64,000 nt of DNA from Pseudomonas baltica (GCF_031880315.1 NZ_CP134771.1:2480001-2544000), one strand, 5' to 3'; positions 1 to 10,584 are shown, numbered from the stretch's first letter. The notes: generated by a model not told the origin, from the letters alone. Made by a program: numbers and translations.

Positions 1-1416
1 CATCTGGCAGAGCTGCCGGTAGAACAGCAGATCCGCACCTCGACCGTGAAGGCCAAGGCGCTGGAAGCCGACAACCAGCCCCTGGCAGCGGCCCGTGAAC
101 GCATCTTCATCGCTCCGCTGCTCAATGGCGCCGAAGCCGCGACCAACCAAGAGGCCATCTGGTCGCTGGTCATGGCGCTGCCGCCAGAGCAGCTGCAGGC
201 CACCAGCAATGACGACCTCGGTGGCTGGCTGAGCCTGGCCCTGGCTGCCAAGACCCCGGGCACCCTGCAGCAACAGCAGGCCGCCATCGACAACTGGATC
301 GCCCAGCATCCCAACCACCCTGCCGCCAAGCAGTTGCCGCAACAGCTGGTGACCATCAAGAACCTCAAGAACCAGCCGCTGGACAAGATCGCCCTGCTGC
401 TGCCACAACAGGGCCAGCTGGTATCTGTCGCGCGCGCCCTGCGCGAAGGCTTCATGGCTGCGCAATTCCAGGCCCAGCAAAGCGGCCAGAAAGTCCCCGC
501 CATCGAGATCTACGACAGCTCGCGCATCACCTCCATGGATGACTTCTACCGCCAGGCCCAGGCGGCCGGCGTACAACTGGTGGTCGGCCCCCTGGAGAAG
601 AACCTGGTCAAGCAACTCAATGGCAAACCGCAACTGCCGCTGCCTACCCTCGCCCTCAACTACAGCGATTCGACCCAGGCTGGGCCGCCCCAGCTGTTCC
701 AGTTTGGTCTGGCGGCTGAAGACGAAGCCCACGAAGTCGCCCGCCGGGCCCGCGCCGACGGCCTGCACAACGCCGCGGCCATGGTACCGAAGGGCGAATG
801 GGGCGATCGCGTACTCGCAGCCTTCCGCCAGGACTGGGAGGGCGGCGGCGGCAAGATCATGGCCGTCGAACGCGTCGACCAACCCGTAGCCCTGGCCAAC
901 CAGATCGCCGACATGTTCCAGCTGCACGGCGCCGGCAATACCACCGGCGCCACACCTACCCGCCGCCAGGACATCGACTTCATCTTCCTGGCCGCCACGC
1001 CGCAGCTGGCACAGCAGATCAAACCGACCCTGAACTACCAGTACGCGGGCGACGTGCCTGTCTACGCCACCTCCCACGTCTATAGCGCCAGTGGCGACCA
1101 GGCTCAATACAACGACATGGCTGGCGTGCGCTTTTGCGAAACACCCTGGCTGCTGGATACCGGCAACGCCCTGCGTCAGCAAGTCGTGCGCCAATGGCCA
1201 CAATCGGCTGGCAGCCTCGGGCGCCTCTACGCCATGGGCGCCGACGCCTTTCTGCTCGCACCGCGCCTGGATCAACTCAAGGCCCTGCCGGATAACCGTA
1301 TCGACGGCCTGTCGGGCAGCCTCAGCATGACCACCGGCCAGCGCATCGAGCGTCAACTGCCTTGGGCACAATTCGACGGCGGGCAGGTCAAGCGCCTTCC
1401 CGATACGCCGCGCTGA
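1..1416 (+). CDS. lpoA: Penicillin-binding protein activator LpoA (LppC family), 5' truncated by window
   Basis: The reading frame is open from base 1, so the N-terminus, including any lipoprotein signal, lies outside the window; 471 residues are visible. The C-terminal two thirds have the periplasmic-binding-protein-like fold of the LppC/LpoA family: the segment beginning KIALLLPQQGQL, then an ABC-sugar-binding-like pattern ending in LSMTTGQRIERQLPWAQ. Family knowledge: an outer-membrane lipoprotein that reaches through the periplasm to activate the class A penicillin-binding protein PBP1a. It is followed by yraN with TGA/ATG overlapping by one base, the usual arrangement. Family assignment is firm; the missing start cannot be described. 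Confidence 0.9.
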   Translation, partial: HLAELPVEQQIRTSTVKAKALEADNQPLAAARERIFIAPLLNGAEAATNQEAIWSLVMALPPEQLQATSNDDLGGWLSLALAAKTPGTLQQQQAAIDNWIAQHPNHPAAKQLPQQLVTIKNLKNQPLDKIALLLPQQGQLVSVARALREGFMAAQFQAQQSGQKVPAIEIYDSSRITSMDDFYRQAQAAGVQLVVGPLEKNLVKQLNGKPQLPLPTLALNYSDSTQAGPPQLFQFGLAAEDEAHEVARRARADGLHNAAAMVPKGEWGDRVLAAFRQDWEGGGGKIMAVERVDQPVALANQIADMFQLHGAGNTTGATPTRRQDIDFIFLAATPQLAQQIKPTLNYQYAGDVPVYATSHVYSASGDQAQYNDMAGVRFCETPWLLDTGNALRQQVVRQWPQSAGSLGRLYAMGADAFLLAPRLDQLKALPDNRIDGLSGSLSMTTGQRIERQLPWAQFDGGQVKRLPDTPR

Positions 1417-1802
1417 TGCCAGCACCGCTTTCCCCGCCGCAGACACGTCAGCGCAGTGGCCAGCAAGCCGAGCAGTGGGCCGAACGCCACCTGCTCGAGC
1501 AGGGTATGCGCACCCTGTTCAGGAACTGGCGCTGCAAACGAGGTGAGCTGGATCTGGTCATGGTTGATGGCGATACAGTAGTATTCGTCGAAGTTCGCTA
1601 TCGCCTGCATTCACAATGGGGCGGAGCGGCGGGTAGCGTCGATGCCGGCAAGCGTAAGAAGCTGGTATTGGCCGCCCAGTATTTTTTGTTGCAAGAAGCG
1701 CGTTGGGCCGATGCCCCCTGCCGGTTCGACGTGGTCGCCATTGAAGGCAGCGATCCTTCGACAGCAGGTCTCAACTGGCTGAAAAACGCTTTCGAGAGCT
1801 GA
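1416..1802 (+). CDS. yraN: YraN/UPF0102 family endonuclease-like protein
   Basis: 128 residues. The ATG shares one base with the lpoA stop (TGATG), so translation is probably coupled. The central segment with RGELDLVMVDGDTVVFVEVRYR carries the acidic residues and the ExK/R-type motif of the restriction-endonuclease-like fold that defines UPF0102. Molecular function in bacteria is not settled; a Holliday-junction-resolvase-like role has been suggested from the fold. An in-frame ATG at 1362 would extend it into lpoA by 18 residues and is rejected because the conserved family start is at PAPLSPPQTRQRSGQQAE. Confidence 0.88.
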   Translation: MPAPLSPPQTRQRSGQQAEQWAERHLLEQGMRTLFRNWRCKRGELDLVMVDGDTVVFVEVRYRLHSQWGGAAGSVDAGKRKKLVLAAQYFLLQEARWADAPCRFDVVAIEGSDPSTAGLNWLKNAFES

Positions 1803-1846
1803 TACGCGATGCTTGCCGCGCCCCTTTTCATACTCACGACTTCTAA

Positions 1847-3108
<1,262 letters not shown>

Positions 3109-3124
3109 CGGCCCAGCAGCGCAC

Positions 3125-3157
3125 AAAAAAAGGCGACCTCGTGAGGTCGCCTTTTTT
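3125..3157. terminator. Bidirectional intrinsic terminator between BON lipoprotein gene and sspB
   Basis: GGCGACCT-CGTG-AGGTCGCC hairpin (3132-3151) with seven A on the left and six T on the right, so it can terminate rightward transcription from the lpoA operon and leftward transcription from sspB. Confidence 0.9.
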
Positions 3158-3175
3158 ATTCAAGCCAAATGATCG

Positions 3176-3607
3176 TTACTTGACCACTTTCAAGCTCGGC
3201 CGGCCGGTGGGGCGAGGTGGCTGGCCATCAGGCGGAGGCACGTCGTCATCGGAGTCGACCACTTCAGCAAAGTCGACTTCTTCCTCATCAACATCCGGCG
3301 CTTCCAGGTCGAACACCATGCCTTGGCCGTTCTCGCGAGCGTAGATTCCGAGAATGGCGCCAATAGGCACGAACAGACTGTGCGGAACACCGCCAAAGCG
3401 TCCCTCGAAGCTCACTGCATCGTTATCCATATGCAGATGGCGCACGGCACTGGGCGATACGTTCAAGACAATCTGGCCATCGCTGGCGAAGCCCTGAGGG
3501 ACCTGCACCTCAGCGAAATCGGCATTGACCAGCATGTGGGGGGTGCAATCGTTATCCACGATCCACTCGTAGAGCGCTCGCACAAGATAGGGACGACTGG
3601 AGTTCAT
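3176..3607 (-). CDS. sspB: ClpXP protease specificity-enhancing factor SspB
   Basis: 143 residues. The N-terminal NSSRPYLVRALYEWIVDNDCTPHMLVNA is the SspB substrate-binding fold. The acidic middle and basic, variable tail ending SLKVVK match the ClpX-tethering C-terminus. Role: delivers ssrA-tagged peptides to ClpXP. Two ATGs are adjacent (3610 and 3607). The AAGGAG Shine-Dalgarno is only two bases from the first but five from the second, so 3607 is preferred. It lies just downstream of sspA in the same direction, the conserved sspAB operon. Confidence 0.92.
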   Translation of the reverse strand: MNSSRPYLVRALYEWIVDNDCTPHMLVNADFAEVQVPQGFASDGQIVLNVSPSAVRHLHMDNDAVSFEGRFGGVPHSLFVPIGAILGIYARENGQGMVFDLEAPDVDEEEVDFAEVVDSDDDVPPPDGQPPRPTGRPSLKVVK

Positions 3608-3624
3608 CATGGCTCCTTGAAAAC

Positions 3625-4242
3625 TTAACGCATTTCACGTTCGGCGGCTGAGAGACTTGCCTGGAAAGCCTCTCGGGCGAATTGGCGATCCATGTAATCG
3701 AGCAGTGGCTTGGCCGGCCGCGGCAGCTCGATCCCCAGGATGGGCAGGCGCCAAAGTATGGGTAATAGACAGCAATCTACAAGACTTTGCTCATCACTCA
3801 AGAAAAACGGCTTGTCCGCAAACAGCGGAGAAACCCCGGTAAGGCTCTCGCGCAGCTCCTTTCGCGGCTGCACTCGGGCGTTTTCCTTGCTGCGCGGGTC
3901 AAGGATGGTATCGACCAGGCCACACCAATCGCGCTGGATACGGTGCATCAGCAGCCGGCTGTTGGCGCGAGCGACAGGATAAACGGGCAGTAACGGTGGA
4001 TGCGGATAGCGCTCGTCGAGATATTCCATGACGACTGTCGACTCGTACAGCGCCAGGTCTCGATCGATCAGCGTCGGCACACTGGCGTAGGGATTCACTT
4101 CGATCAACTTGGCAGGCTGACGCCCGGCCACGACATCGATGATCTCGGCGCTGACACCCTTCTCGGCCAGCACAATGCGCACTCGGTGAGAATAGTGGTC
4201 GGCGGGGTCGGAGTAACAGGCCAACCGATTGGTCACGCCCAT
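3625..4242 (-). CDS. sspA: Stringent starvation protein A (GST-fold)
   Basis: 205 residues. Thioredoxin-like N-terminal domain ([23 protein letters not shown]) and all-alpha GST C-terminal domain. The catalytic Ser/Tyr of true GSTs is not evident, as in SspA, which binds RNA polymerase and remodels stationary-phase and virulence transcription. The start at 4242 has an AGGAGG Shine-Dalgarno; the longer in-frame extension to 4377 has no family support. Directly upstream of sspB and downstream of petABC in the same direction, as in other pseudomonads. Confidence 0.92.
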   Translation of the reverse strand: MGVTNRLACYSDPADHYSHRVRIVLAEKGVSAEIIDVVAGRQPAKLIEVNPYASVPTLIDRDLALYESTVVMEYLDERYPHPPLLPVYPVARANSRLLMHRIQRDWCGLVDTILDPRSKENARVQPRKELRESLTGVSPLFADKPFFLSDEQSLVDCCLLPILWRLPILGIELPRPAKPLLDYMDRQFAREAFQASLSAAEREMR

Positions 4243-4430
4243 GGCGGTCCTCCTCGCGTATAAAAATAATGGATCTGCAAATACGAACGCGCCCCCAGCC
4301 GGCCCCAGCATGATTCGGATCAATCGCCGGCGAAGGCAGCAAAACGCTGCACACCGTGCGGCCGATCCATGAGTCATCGCACGGAGACGCCCAAGGGCGC
4401 GCGCAACAGGGGCTGAATATTACAGTAATT

Positions 4431-5081
4431 TCAACGCACATCCTTCCAGTATTCGCGCTTGAGCAGGAAAGCGAAGCCCAGCAGCACCAGAAGATATGAC
4501 AGAACGTAAATACCAATCCGCTGGCTCTGCAGTTTGACCGGATCGGCGGAGTAAGCCAGGAAGGTCACCAGATTCTTGACCTTGGCATCGAACTGCGCAG
4601 GCGGCAGTCTCACTTGCAGAGGCTCCAGCACATTGGGCATGCCGACGTCGTGCAGCACGTGGTTGTTCACTCCCCAGGGTCGGGTCGCATCGGGATAGAA
4701 CCCGCGCAGGTAGCCGTACAGCCAGTCATTGCCGCGCACCCGCGCGACCAGAGTCAGATCCGGCGGCGCGGCGCCGAACCAGTGCTTGCCATCGCTCGCC
4801 CGCAGGCTGCTGGCCATGGGATCGCCAATCTTGGCACCGGTGAACACCAGCTCTTTGAGCATCTGATCATGCGAGAGACCCAAATCATCGGCCACCCGCT
4901 CGTAGCGCTGGAATTTCGCACCATGGCAGCCCATGCAGTAGCTGGCGAACGTGCGCGCGCCATCCTGCAACGCGGACCTGTCCGCCAGGTCGATATCGAC
5001 CCGCTCCAGTGGCGCCTCCTGGGCGATGACAACCGCCGGGCACAGCCACATCAGGCATGACAGCAATAGGGCCTTGATCAT
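4431..5081 (-). CDS. petC: Cytochrome c1 of the bc1 complex, short variant
   Basis: 216 residues: signal peptide 1-20, heme-binding CMGCH at 49-53, heme Met ligand in VGMPN (Met148), and a C-terminal membrane anchor at about 190-207 followed by KREYWKDVR. Role: passes electrons from the Rieske protein to soluble or membrane cytochromes in aerobic respiration. Family members from Pseudomonas are, as I recall, about 260 residues, with a roughly 40-residue cysteine-containing loop between the Met ligand region and the anchor. Here VLEPLQ runs almost directly into AQFDAKVKNLVTFLAYSA, so that loop is absent. The frame is intact. The start overlaps the petB stop (TGATG). Confidence 0.9.
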   Translation of the reverse strand: MIKALLLSCLMWLCPAVVIAQEAPLERVDIDLADRSALQDGARTFASYCMGCHGAKFQRYERVADDLGLSHDQMLKELVFTGAKIGDPMASSLRASDGKHWFGAAPPDLTLVARVRGNDWLYGYLRGFYPDATRPWGVNNHVLHDVGMPNVLEPLQVRLPPAQFDAKVKNLVTFLAYSADPVKLQSQRIGIYVLSYLLVLLGFAFLLKREYWKDVR

Positions 5082-6289
5082 CAGGTCACTCGCTCAGGCA
5101 CGGGCCGAGTGCGTTCCCGACAGGTATAGAACGGCATCGTCAGGAAGTAGGCGAAGTACACCAGGGTGCAGATTCGCGACAGCAGCGTACCCAGCGGCGT
5201 CGGCGCCTGCGCACCCAGCGCTCCCAACACCACGAACGCCACACAGAACAACGCCAGCGCCACGCGACTGATCCAACCCTTGTAACGCATCGACTTGACC
5301 GGACTGCGATCCAGCCACGGCAGCACGAACAGCACGGCGATCGCCCCTGCCATGGCGATTACCCCCAGCAACTTGTCGGGAACGGCGCGCAGGATGGCGT
5401 AGAACGGCGTGAAGTACCATACCGGGGCAATATGCTCCGGGGTCTTGAAGGCATTCGCCTGCTCGAAGTTGGCCCCCTCAAGGAAGTAGCCGCCCATCTG
5501 CGGAAAGAAAAACACCACCGAGCAGAACACCAGCAGGAAAATAGCCACGCCCAGCAGGTCCTTGATCGTGTAATACGGATGGAAAGGAATCCCGTCGAGC
5601 GGGCGCCCTGCCTCGTCCTTGTACCGTTTGATATCGATGCCGTCCGGGTTGTTGGACCCGACATGGTGCAAGGCCAGGATATGCAGCACCACCAGGCCCG
5701 CAATCACGATCGGCAGGGCTATCACGTGCAGCGCGAAGAAGCGATTGAGGGTGATGCCCGACACCAGGTAATCCCCGCGAATCCACTGGGTCAGCTCGCC
5801 GCCGATCAGCGGAATGGCGCCGAACAGGGAGATGATCACCTGCGCCCCCCAATAGGACATCTGTCCCCAAGGCAGCAGGTAGCCCATGAACGCCTCGGCC
5901 ATGAGCGCCAGATAGATCAGCATGCCGAAGATCCACACCAGCTCTCGGGGCTTCTGATAGGAGCCGTAAAGCAAGCCGCGGAACATGTGCAGGTAGATCA
6001 CGATAAAAAATGCCGAGGCCCCGGTCGAGTGTAGATAGCGCAGGATCCAACCGTAGGGCACATCGCGCATGATGTATTCGATCGAGGCAAAGGCACCCTC
6101 GGCCGTTGGGGTGTAATTCATCGTCAGCCAGATGCCGGTGAACACCTGATTGACCAGTACCAGCAACGCCAGGGAACCGAAGATGTAAAAGAAATTCAGA
6201 TTCTTCGGCACGTAATACTGCGTCAGGTGCTCGCGAATCATCTTGGTGACCGGCAGGCGCGCATCCACCCAGTCCATCAACTTGCCCAT
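5081..6289 (-). CDS. petB: Cytochrome b of the bc1 complex
   Basis: 402 residues with the eight-helix cytochrome b topology. Two helices carry the paired heme histidines: helix B (RYLHSTGASAFFIVIYLHMF) and helix D (ALHVIALP...VVLHILALHHVG). The Qo-site motif is PVWY (in HIAPVWYFTPF) instead of the mitochondrial PEWY, which I believe is usual for gammaproteobacteria. Role: quinol oxidation and reduction in the membrane core of complex III. The ATG overlaps the petA stop by one base and the petC start overlaps its own stop, so the three subunits are translationally coupled. Confidence 0.97.
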   Translation of the reverse strand: MGKLMDWVDARLPVTKMIREHLTQYYVPKNLNFFYIFGSLALLVLVNQVFTGIWLTMNYTPTAEGAFASIEYIMRDVPYGWILRYLHSTGASAFFIVIYLHMFRGLLYGSYQKPRELVWIFGMLIYLALMAEAFMGYLLPWGQMSYWGAQVIISLFGAIPLIGGELTQWIRGDYLVSGITLNRFFALHVIALPIVIAGLVVLHILALHHVGSNNPDGIDIKRYKDEAGRPLDGIPFHPYYTIKDLLGVAIFLLVFCSVVFFFPQMGGYFLEGANFEQANAFKTPEHIAPVWYFTPFYAILRAVPDKLLGVIAMAGAIAVLFVLPWLDRSPVKSMRYKGWISRVALALFCVAFVVLGALGAQAPTPLGTLLSRICTLVYFAYFLTMPFYTCRERTRPVPERVT

Positions 6290-6882
6290 CAGGCGTGCTC
6301 CTGATCGATACCGATGACGATGATGTCAGCGGACTCATAGGCGTGCGGCGGCACCGGCAGATTCAGCGGTGCGGGCTGCGACTTGAAAACCCGCCCAGCC
6401 AGATCGTAGCGCGAGCCATGGCAGGGGCAGTAATACCCTCCCAACCAATCCGCCCCCAGATCGACTGGAGCGACCTGTGGTCGAAAGGTCGGCGAACAGC
6501 CCAGATGCGTGCAAATGCCGACCACCAGCAGAATTTCGGGCTTGATAGAGCGCAGGCGATGATCGACGTAATCCGGCTGCACCGAGTCCTCGGACTGGGG
6601 ATCGGCCAGTTGCGGCGTGACCTTGCCGAGATCGGCCAGAATCGCCTCGCTGCGACGCAACACGAACACCGGCTGACCGCGCCACTCGACAACCATCTGC
6701 TGGCCGGGCTCGAGCTTGGCGATACTGATCCGCACCGGCGCGCCCGCAGCCTTGGCTCGCGCACCCGGCGACCAGGAACCGACAAAAGGCACCGCCGCGC
6801 CGACCGCCCCCACCGCTCCTACCACCGAAGTAGCGGCCACCAGAAAGCGGCGCCGACCTGGATTGATGCCATCGCCGTCCAT
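6289..6882 (-). CDS. petA: Rieske iron-sulfur subunit of the bc1 complex
   Basis: 197 residues. The N-terminus carries a twin-arginine signal/anchor (GRRRFLVAATSVVGAVG). The 2Fe-2S ligands are in CTHLGC (Cys124, His126, Cys129) and CPCHGS (Cys152, Cys154, His155). Role: transfers electrons from quinol at the Qo site to cytochrome c1. The start at 6882 was chosen because the Tat motif follows nine residues later and AGAGGG lies upstream; the frame is open to 7083 but that would include the rpsI terminator. First gene of petABC, downstream of rpsI. Confidence 0.97.
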   Translation of the reverse strand: MDGDGINPGRRRFLVAATSVVGAVGAVGAAVPFVGSWSPGARAKAAGAPVRISIAKLEPGQQMVVEWRGQPVFVLRRSEAILADLGKVTPQLADPQSEDSVQPDYVDHRLRSIKPEILLVVGICTHLGCSPTFRPQVAPVDLGADWLGGYYCPCHGSRYDLAGRVFKSQPAPLNLPVPPHAYESADIIVIGIDQEHA

Positions 6883-6943
6883 CGAGCCCTCTGCTGTCAA
6901 TTGCGCGCCTGCGTCATCACACATCTTCTCGTTCCATAAGACG

Positions 6944-6975
6944 AAAAAAAACCCGGCTCGTTTAGGAACCGGGTT
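6944..6975 (-). terminator. Terminator of rplM-rpsI
   Basis: On the minus strand AACCCGGTTC and GAGCCGGGTT form a stem around CTAAAC, followed by a T-run. It separates the ribosomal protein genes from petABC. Confidence 0.85.
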
Positions 6976-7009
6976 CTTTTGGGCTCGAAAGCCAGTACCA
7001 GAAAGCGAA

Positions 7010-7402
7010 TTAACGCTTGGAGTACTGTGGACGCTTACGTGCTTTACGCAGACCGACTTTCTTACGTTCAACTTCACGAGCATCGCGAGTCACGAAGCCA
7101 GCTTTGCGCAGAGCGCCACGCAGGGTTTCGTCGTACTGCATCAGAGCGCGAGTGATACCGTGGCGGATCGCACCGGCCTGACCGCTGACACCACCACCGA
7201 TAACGGTGACGTAGATGTCGAACTTGGCGGTGGTCTCGGTCAGTTCCAGCGGCTGACGAACTACCATGCGGGCAGTCTCGCGGCCGAAGAAATTGTCCAG
7301 CGAACGGTTGTTGATGGAGATGTTACCGGTCCCCGGACGCAGAAAAACGCGTGCGGTTGCGGTCTTGCGACGGCCAGTGCCGTAATTTTGAGTCGCCGAC
7401 AT
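7010..7402 (-). CDS. rpsI: 30S ribosomal protein S9
   Basis: 130 residues, full length for the family. [20 protein letters not shown] is the S9 signature start and the basic C-terminal tail ends [10 protein letters not shown], the segment whose last residues contact P-site tRNA. Lies 14 bp downstream of rplM, the universal L13-S9 operon. Confidence 0.99.
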   Translation of the reverse strand: MSATQNYGTGRRKTATARVFLRPGTGNISINNRSLDNFFGRETARMVVRQPLELTETTAKFDIYVTVIGGGVSGQAGAIRHGITRALMQYDETLRGALRKAGFVTRDAREVERKKVGLRKARKRPQYSKR

Positions 7403-7416
7403 AGGTAACTATTCTC

Positions 7417-7845
7417 TTAAAACTTCAGTTCTTGGGGCTGCTGAGCAGTATGAGGGTGTACAGTGCCCGCATAGACTTTCAGCTTACGATACATGTCGCG
7501 ACCCAGCGGGTTCTTAGGCAGCATGCCTTTGACTGCGGTCTCGAGCACGCGCTCAGGAGCTTTGGCGATCAACTTTTCGAAGTTGATCGACTTGATCCCG
7601 CCCGGAAAACCGGAGTGAGAGTAGTAGATCTTGTCGGTGGTTTTGGCACCGGTCACACGTACCTGCTCAGCGTTGATGACGACGATGTAATCACCGGTGT
7701 CAACGTGCGGAGTGTATTCTGGCTTGTGCTTGCCACGCAGGCGGCTCGCGATTTCGGTAGCCAAACGACCCAGGGTCTGGCCAGCGGCGTCGACGACGAA
7801 CCAGTCGCGCTGAACTGTTTCTGGTTTAGCAGTAAAAGTTTTCAT
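7417..7845 (-). CDS. rplM: 50S ribosomal protein L13
   Basis: 142 residues, full length. Begins [20 protein letters not shown] and carries the L13 patterns [23 protein letters not shown] and KMSG-type [18 protein letters not shown]. First gene of rplM-rpsI; a good sigma-70 promoter lies 40-70 bp upstream. Confidence 0.99.
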   Translation of the reverse strand: MKTFTAKPETVQRDWFVVDAAGQTLGRLATEIASRLRGKHKPEYTPHVDTGDYIVVINAEQVRVTGAKTTDKIYYSHSGFPGGIKSINFEKLIAKAPERVLETAVKGMLPKNPLGRDMYRKLKVYAGTVHPHTAQQPQELKF

Positions 7846-7886
7846 TCTTTATAGCCTCAGGGGCCGCCCAACAAAATAGACGGCGG

Positions 7887-7915
7887 ATCTTACTGAATAG
7901 TGCGTACTTTGACAA
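7887..7915 (-). promoter_or_regulatory. Predicted sigma-70 promoter of rplM-rpsI
   Basis: Minus-strand -35 TTGTCA (7910-7915), 17-bp spacer, -10 TAAGAT (7887-7892), about 42 bp upstream of the rplM start. Assigned by consensus match only. Confidence 0.6.
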
Positions 7916-7920
7916 GTCAA

Positions 7921-8201
7921 AGGCAGCCGGATACAGACGCTATCGGGGGCTCGGGTCAGCGCGTCCGTTCAACGGCAAGATTCTTCGGCGGCGGCGCATC
8001 ACTTCCACTGCAGAAAGAGCGGGCTAATTATCCAGATTGACGGGGAAATTTCAAGCAGCTTTTTCAAAAGGCTTCAGGTTTCGCTGCGTATCCTGCCATG
8101 GCTGGACAGCCGCGCGGAAAAATAAGACGATCCAGCCGTGATCTGACCGCTATCCCCTTTCAGCGGCCCCCTATAAAAATTCGAACAAGAACAAGATACC
8201 C
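7921..8201. other. Intergenic region upstream of the glxA-type gene
   Basis: About 280 bp with no credible gene on either strand. It must hold the promoter of the AraC-family gene at 8202, but I see no convincing -35/-10 pair, repeat or hairpin. Confidence 0.5.
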
Positions 8202-9221
8202 ATGACCACAACGCCCCCTGCCCCCTCGCCGCGCAGGATCCACATCCTGGTTATCGACAAGGTGTTCGCCACCACCGCGATGCAGGCCAAGGATCTGTTT
8301 CACCTGGCCGACCTGCGCCATGGTCGCTTGCCGGAGTCGCCGTCCGCCCTGCCATCGCCGCCCAGCATCCCGCGCTTGGAAACCCGCCTGGTCAGCCCCG
8401 ACGGCCTCCCGGCCTGCACCTTCAGCGGTGTGGTGCTGCCGGTCGATGGCGGCCTGGAAGACGCCGACGTGATCATCCTGCCGGCCTTTGGCGGCGATTT
8501 CGCCACCCTGCAGGCGCGCTACCCGCAAATACTGCCTTGGCTACGCGCCCAGCATGCACGGGGCGCCATCCTGTGCGCCGAGGCCAGCGGCGTGTACTGG
8601 CTCGCCGAGGCCGGGCTGCTGAATGGCAAGGAAGCCACCACGTACTGGCGGTTTTTCGATGACTTCGCCGAGCGCTACCCGCTGGTGACGCTGAACCGCG
8701 ACAAACACCTGACCGATAGCGACTCGCTGTACTGCGCGGCGGGCTCGACGTCGTCCTGCGATCTGTACGTGTACTTGATCGAGCGTTTCTGCAGCGTAGC
8801 CGTGGCTCAAGCGGTGTCGCGGGAGATTCTGTTCGAGGTGCAGCGAAACTATTCACCCGGCAGACTCGGGTTCGGCGGACAGAAGCTGCATCACGACCCG
8901 ACGATCCTCGGCATCCAGCAGTGGCTGGAGGTGCATTTCGCCGAGAAATTCCGCTTCGAGGATGTGGCGCGCGAGCATGGCATGAGCATCCGCAACTTCA
9001 TGCGCCGCTTTCATACCGCCACGGGAGACAAGCCGCTGCATTATCTGCAGCGGCTGCGTATCGAGACCGCCAAAGGCCTGCTGTCGGCGACGCGGGAGAG
9101 TATCAAGACGATCAGCTACGAAGTGGGCTATGACGATGCCAGCTTTTTCGCCCGACTGTTTCGCCACCACACGCAGCTGTCGCCGAATCAGTATCGGCAG
9201 CAGTTCATGCAGGAGTCCTAG
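8202..9221 (+). CDS. GlxA-type AraC-family transcriptional regulator
   Basis: 339 residues with two parts. Residues about 12-195 form a DJ-1/PfpI (class I glutamine-amidotransferase-like) domain; ILCAEASGVYWLAEAGLLNGKEATTYW is the nucleophile-elbow region, and the cysteine here is in LCAEAS. Residues about 220-330 are an AraC DNA-binding domain with two helix-turn-helices (FEDVAREHGMSIRNFMRRF and IKTISYEVGYDDASFFARLFRHH). Regulators of this class often control amine or quaternary-ammonium catabolism, but the ligand cannot be read from sequence. It stands alone, convergent with zapE and separated from it by REP-type repeats. Confidence 0.88.
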   Translation: MTTTPPAPSPRRIHILVIDKVFATTAMQAKDLFHLADLRHGRLPESPSALPSPPSIPRLETRLVSPDGLPACTFSGVVLPVDGGLEDADVIILPAFGGDFATLQARYPQILPWLRAQHARGAILCAEASGVYWLAEAGLLNGKEATTYWRFFDDFAERYPLVTLNRDKHLTDSDSLYCAAGSTSSCDLYVYLIERFCSVAVAQAVSREILFEVQRNYSPGRLGFGGQKLHHDPTILGIQQWLEVHFAEKFRFEDVAREHGMSIRNFMRRFHTATGDKPLHYLQRLRIETAKGLLSATRESIKTISYEVGYDDASFFARLFRHHTQLSPNQYRQQFMQES

Positions 9222-9238
9222 GCGTTTGCGAGGGCCTC

Positions 9239-9404
9239 TTCGCGGGCAAGCCCGGCTCCCACAGTGCAAACCTGGCCTGAGCCGTACACCTGTGGGAGCA
9301 CAGCTTGCTGGCGAAGGGGCCGGCACGGTTTGCGCAAGACCATAGAATCTCCCACAAGTTACGTATCGCCCTGCGGGAGCGGGCTTGCGCGTTCGGCAGC
9401 GAAG
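9239..9404. repeat. REP/BIME palindromes between convergent glxA-type gene and zapE
   Basis: An inverted pair of CTGTGGGAGC-type elements at 9239-9264 and 9289-9317 (GCGGGCAAGC / GCTTGCTGGCGAAGG arms), and a third diverged element near 9370-9404 (CTGCGGGAGCGGGCTTGCGCG). These are the extragenic palindromes found in hundreds of copies in fluorescens/putida-group genomes. Confidence 0.85.
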
Positions 9405-10499
9405 TCAGGGCTTGTGCGCGCGAGTCAGGAACTCGTGGGACTGCATCTCCAGCAACCGGCTCAGGGTGCGCTGAAACTCGAAGTTCAGGCGCCCACCGGT
9501 ATACAGGTCCTTGAGCTCCACTTCGGCGGAAATGATCAGCTTGACGTTACGGTCGTAGAACTCGTCGACCATGTTGATGAATCGGCGCGCGATATCATCG
9601 ATGGTCACGCTCATCTGTTCTACGTCGCTGAGCAGCACGGTGTTGAAGATCTTGCCCAGCTCGATGTAGTCATTCTGGCTGCGCGGGCCATCGCAGAGCT
9701 CGCGAAACTGAAACCAGGCCACGTCCTCGCAGGTACGCAGCGCCTTGATCTCGCGGTTCTCGATCATCAGCGGGTCGTTTTCCTTGACCTTGGTGCTGTT
9801 GTTGGTCAACGCCTTGAAGCTGTCGCGCATGCTTTTTTCGGCCGCTTCATTGAGCGGGGAATGGAACAGCTCAGCCTGCTCGAGGTGGCGCAGACGATAA
9901 TCGACGCCGCTGTCGACGTTGACTACTTCGGTGAACTGCTTGATCAGCGCGATGGCCGGCAGGAAGCGCGCGCGCTGCAGGCCGTCCTTGTACAGACCAT
10001 CAGGCACGATGTTGGAGGTCGCCACCAGGGTCACGCCGTTCTTGAACAGCTCTTCCATCAGGGTGCCCAGGATCATGGCGTCGGTGATGTCAGACACGAA
10101 GAACTCGTCGAAGCAGATTACCCGCGCCTCATCGGAAAAGCGCTTGGCGATCACCGTCAGCGGGTTTTTCTGGTCCTTGAGGGTGCGCATTTCTTCGTGC
10201 ACGCGCTTCATGAAGCGGTGAAAGTGCGTGCGCACCTTCTGCTCGAACGGCAGCGCGTCGAAAAAGGTATCCACCAGATACGTCTTGCCGCGGCCGACAC
10301 CGCCCCAGAAATACAGGCCGGTCACCGGTACCTGCTCTTTCTTGCCGAACAGCTTGCTCAACATGCCCGGCTTGCTGTGCTGCGCGGCCACCAGATCGTC
10401 GTATAGACGCTGCAGGTGGCGCACGGCGTTCTCCTGGGAGGCATCGTGGAAGAAGTCGGGGCGCTTGAGGTCGGCTTGATATCGTTCTAGAGGCGTCAT
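9405..10499 (-). CDS. zapE: Cell division protein ZapE (AFG1-like ATPase)
   Basis: 364 residues. P-loop GGVGRGKTYL at about 66-75 and Walker B in VICFDEFFVSDITDAM; the arginine-rich AFG1/LACE1 family pattern follows to the end. In E. coli ZapE associates with the Z-ring and can disassemble FtsZ polymers. The family N-terminus is MTPLERYQ, so the ATG at 10499 is used rather than an in-frame TTG at 10511. No strong Shine-Dalgarno is visible for either. Confidence 0.92.
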   Translation of the reverse strand: MTPLERYQADLKRPDFFHDASQENAVRHLQRLYDDLVAAQHSKPGMLSKLFGKKEQVPVTGLYFWGGVGRGKTYLVDTFFDALPFEQKVRTHFHRFMKRVHEEMRTLKDQKNPLTVIAKRFSDEARVICFDEFFVSDITDAMILGTLMEELFKNGVTLVATSNIVPDGLYKDGLQRARFLPAIALIKQFTEVVNVDSGVDYRLRHLEQAELFHSPLNEAAEKSMRDSFKALTNNSTKVKENDPLMIENREIKALRTCEDVAWFQFRELCDGPRSQNDYIELGKIFNTVLLSDVEQMSVTIDDIARRFINMVDEFYDRNVKLIISAEVELKDLYTGGRLNFEFQRTLSRLLEMQSHEFLTRAHKP

Positions 10500-10584
10500 A
10501 TTCGTCAGCAAGGCAACAAAAACGGGTCGCCACTGTAGCGGCGCCCCTGATGAATGGCAATGGACAGTGCGACAGGCTGTCGCA

